DNA from: Clostridia bacterium
GTDB lineage: Bacteria > Bacillota > Clostridia > TANB77 > CAG-508
Reading direction: 5' to 3'
Assembly: GCA_900753245.1 (NCBI GenBank)
Contig: CAADYJ010000025.1
Span: 1 to 6,419, forward strand
DNA: 6,419 nt
Below the pieces are notes generated by a model. It worked only from the letters and a program-made list of their open reading frames with translations. It made no database searches and had not been told where the DNA came from. The stretch's first letter is position 1; every line of letters starts with the position of its first letter. The translations under genes and the position numbers were made by a program. Shown one piece after another: positions 5,520 through 6,419 of this stretch.

Positions 5520-6017
5520 ATGGAAGAAATATATATGAAATATTCAAAACAGATATATAGCTATTTGTTATATTTATCCAATAATCGAGATTTAGCAGAA
5601 GAACTTACTCAAGAGACATTCTATAAGGCAATGAAAAATATAAATGAATTTAGAGGAGAATGTAAAATAGATGTTTGGTTGTGCCAAATAGCAAAACATT
5701 TATATTATGATGAAAAAAGCAAAATAAAAAAAGTAGTAACTATAAACAATCTAGAAAATCTAATGGATGAAAATATAGAAGAAGAAATATTTGATAAAGA
5801 AGAAAAGAAATTTTTATATAAGAGTATAGAATATCTAAACCCAACAACAAGAGAAATAATATTACTTAGAATTAAGACAGATTTAAGTTTTAGACAAATA
5901 GGAGAAGTTATAGGTAAAAGTGAAAATTATACAAGAGTTAATTTCTATAGAGGAAAAGAGCAACTAAAAAAATTAATGGATAAATATTTAAATAAGGAGG
6001 AAAATTATGAAAAATGA
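5520..6017 (+). CDS. ECF-family RNA polymerase sigma factor
   Basis: This 165-residue protein has the two-domain ECF architecture and no sigma 1 or 3 region. Region 2 spans about residues 6-70, with the AEELTQETFYKA core-binding/-10 segment and the hallmark W53-LCQIAKHLYYDE. Region 4 spans about 106-158, with LNPTTREIILLR leading into the helix-turn-helix (FRQIGEVIGKSENYTRVNFYRG) that reads the -35 element. The start is fixed by AAGGAG 6 nt upstream. The final codons overlap the start of the next gene by 11 bp, so sigma and anti-sigma are translationally coupled. It should direct RNA polymerase to an envelope or stress regulon when released. The subgroup (SigV-, SigM- or SigW-like) cannot be decided from the sequence alone, so no symbol is given. 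Confidence 0.93.
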   Translation: MEEIYMKYSKQIYSYLLYLSNNRDLAEELTQETFYKAMKNINEFRGECKIDVWLCQIAKHLYYDEKSKIKKVVTINNLENLMDENIEEEIFDKEEKKFLYKSIEYLNPTTREIILLRIKTDLSFRQIGEVIGKSENYTRVNFYRGKEQLKKLMDKYLNKEENYEK

Positions 6018-6419
6018 AAGAAAATGTGGTATCATAGAAGATTTATTACCAAATTACATTGAAAATTTGACAAATGATAATACAAATAAATTTATAGAAG
6101 AACATATAGAAGAATGTAATAATTGTAAAGAAAAACTATCAAATTTAAAAACAAATATAACTAGTGAAAGAGCTAACGATGAAGAAATAGACTTTTTAAA
6201 AAAAATAAATAGAAAATATAAAAATTCTATTTTTATAGGAGTTATTATAGGGTTACTATTATTAATATTAATTTATGTTTTTATAGCTATTTATAGATTT
6301 TATATATTGATAGATTTAAAAAGTAAATTTATAGAGAACAGTAATTTTAATAACGTAAAATTTGAAATAAATAGTACAACATTTAAAAATTTTGTATTTG
6401 AAGAAGATAAAAATACAAA
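6007..6419 (+). CDS. Zinc-binding transmembrane anti-sigma factor, 3' partial
   Basis: The frame opens at ATG 6007, behind AAGGAGG (5994-6000) inside the end of the sigma gene, and stays open to the window end (137 complete residues). The N-terminus has the zinc anti-sigma (zf-HC2) signature: C7, H33, C37 and C40 in the pattern H-x3-C-x2-C, preceded by an acidic helix (IIEDLLPNYIENL). A basic/acidic linker leads to one strongly hydrophobic helix at about 74-96, followed by IYRFY and an extracytoplasmic part (from about 103) with no recognised fold. It should hold the ECF sigma factor at the membrane until a signal, probably through regulated proteolysis or conformational change, releases it. 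The C-terminal sensor domain is cut off, so the signal cannot be inferred. Confidence 0.9.
   Translation, partial: MKNERKCGIIEDLLPNYIENLTNDNTNKFIEEHIEECNNCKEKLSNLKTNITSERANDEEIDFLKKINRKYKNSIFIGVIIGLLLLILIYVFIAIYRFYILIDLKSKFIENSNFNNVKFEINSTTFKNFVFEEDKNT

Overview
The window is strongly AT-rich, uses the standard code (TGG for Trp, TGA as a real stop), has strong AGGAGG-type ribosome binding sites, and encodes a cohesin-like protein, a dockerin and an LPXTG sortase signal. Together these point to a low-GC Gram-positive bacterium, most likely an anaerobic, possibly gut-associated, member of the Clostridia. No species can be named from the sequence alone.

Layout. (1) 1-2147: a cell-surface pair on the + strand. 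The 3' end of a large surface protein has Ig-like repeats and a C-terminal type I-like dockerin. After 68 bp comes a secreted protein with one cohesin-like domain, an Asn-rich tandem-repeat linker and an LPQTG wall-anchoring tail. Cohesin and dockerin modules are known partners, so the simplest reading is a small sortase-anchored docking site that retains the Ig-repeat protein on the wall. (2) 2148-2542: a bidirectional terminator, then a small unrecognised gene on the minus strand with its own well-formed promoter and RBS. (3) 2618-5266: a complete SERCA/PMCA-like P-type Ca2+ ATPase with all catalytic motifs and the residues of both Ca2+ sites; its transposed TGES motif reads TGEN. (4) 5267-5519: a gene-free stretch with a perfect 29-bp inverted repeat around a 22-nt loop, an extended -10 promoter preceded by a 10-bp tandem direct repeat, and a possible ECF-type promoter close to the next gene. 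(5) 5520-6419: an ECF sigma factor overlapping the start of a zinc-binding, membrane-anchored anti-sigma factor that runs off the window.

How the genes work together: genes 1 and 2 probably form one surface assembly. The dockerin and the pump both bind calcium, but nothing in the sequence links them functionally. The sigma/anti-sigma pair is a self-contained envelope-signalling switch whose regulon cannot be read here. I see no mobile-element genes, tRNA, rRNA or CRISPR array. The least explained items are the long perfect palindrome at 5274-5353, the unknown small gene at 2211-2468, and the hairpin covering the start codon of the cohesin gene.
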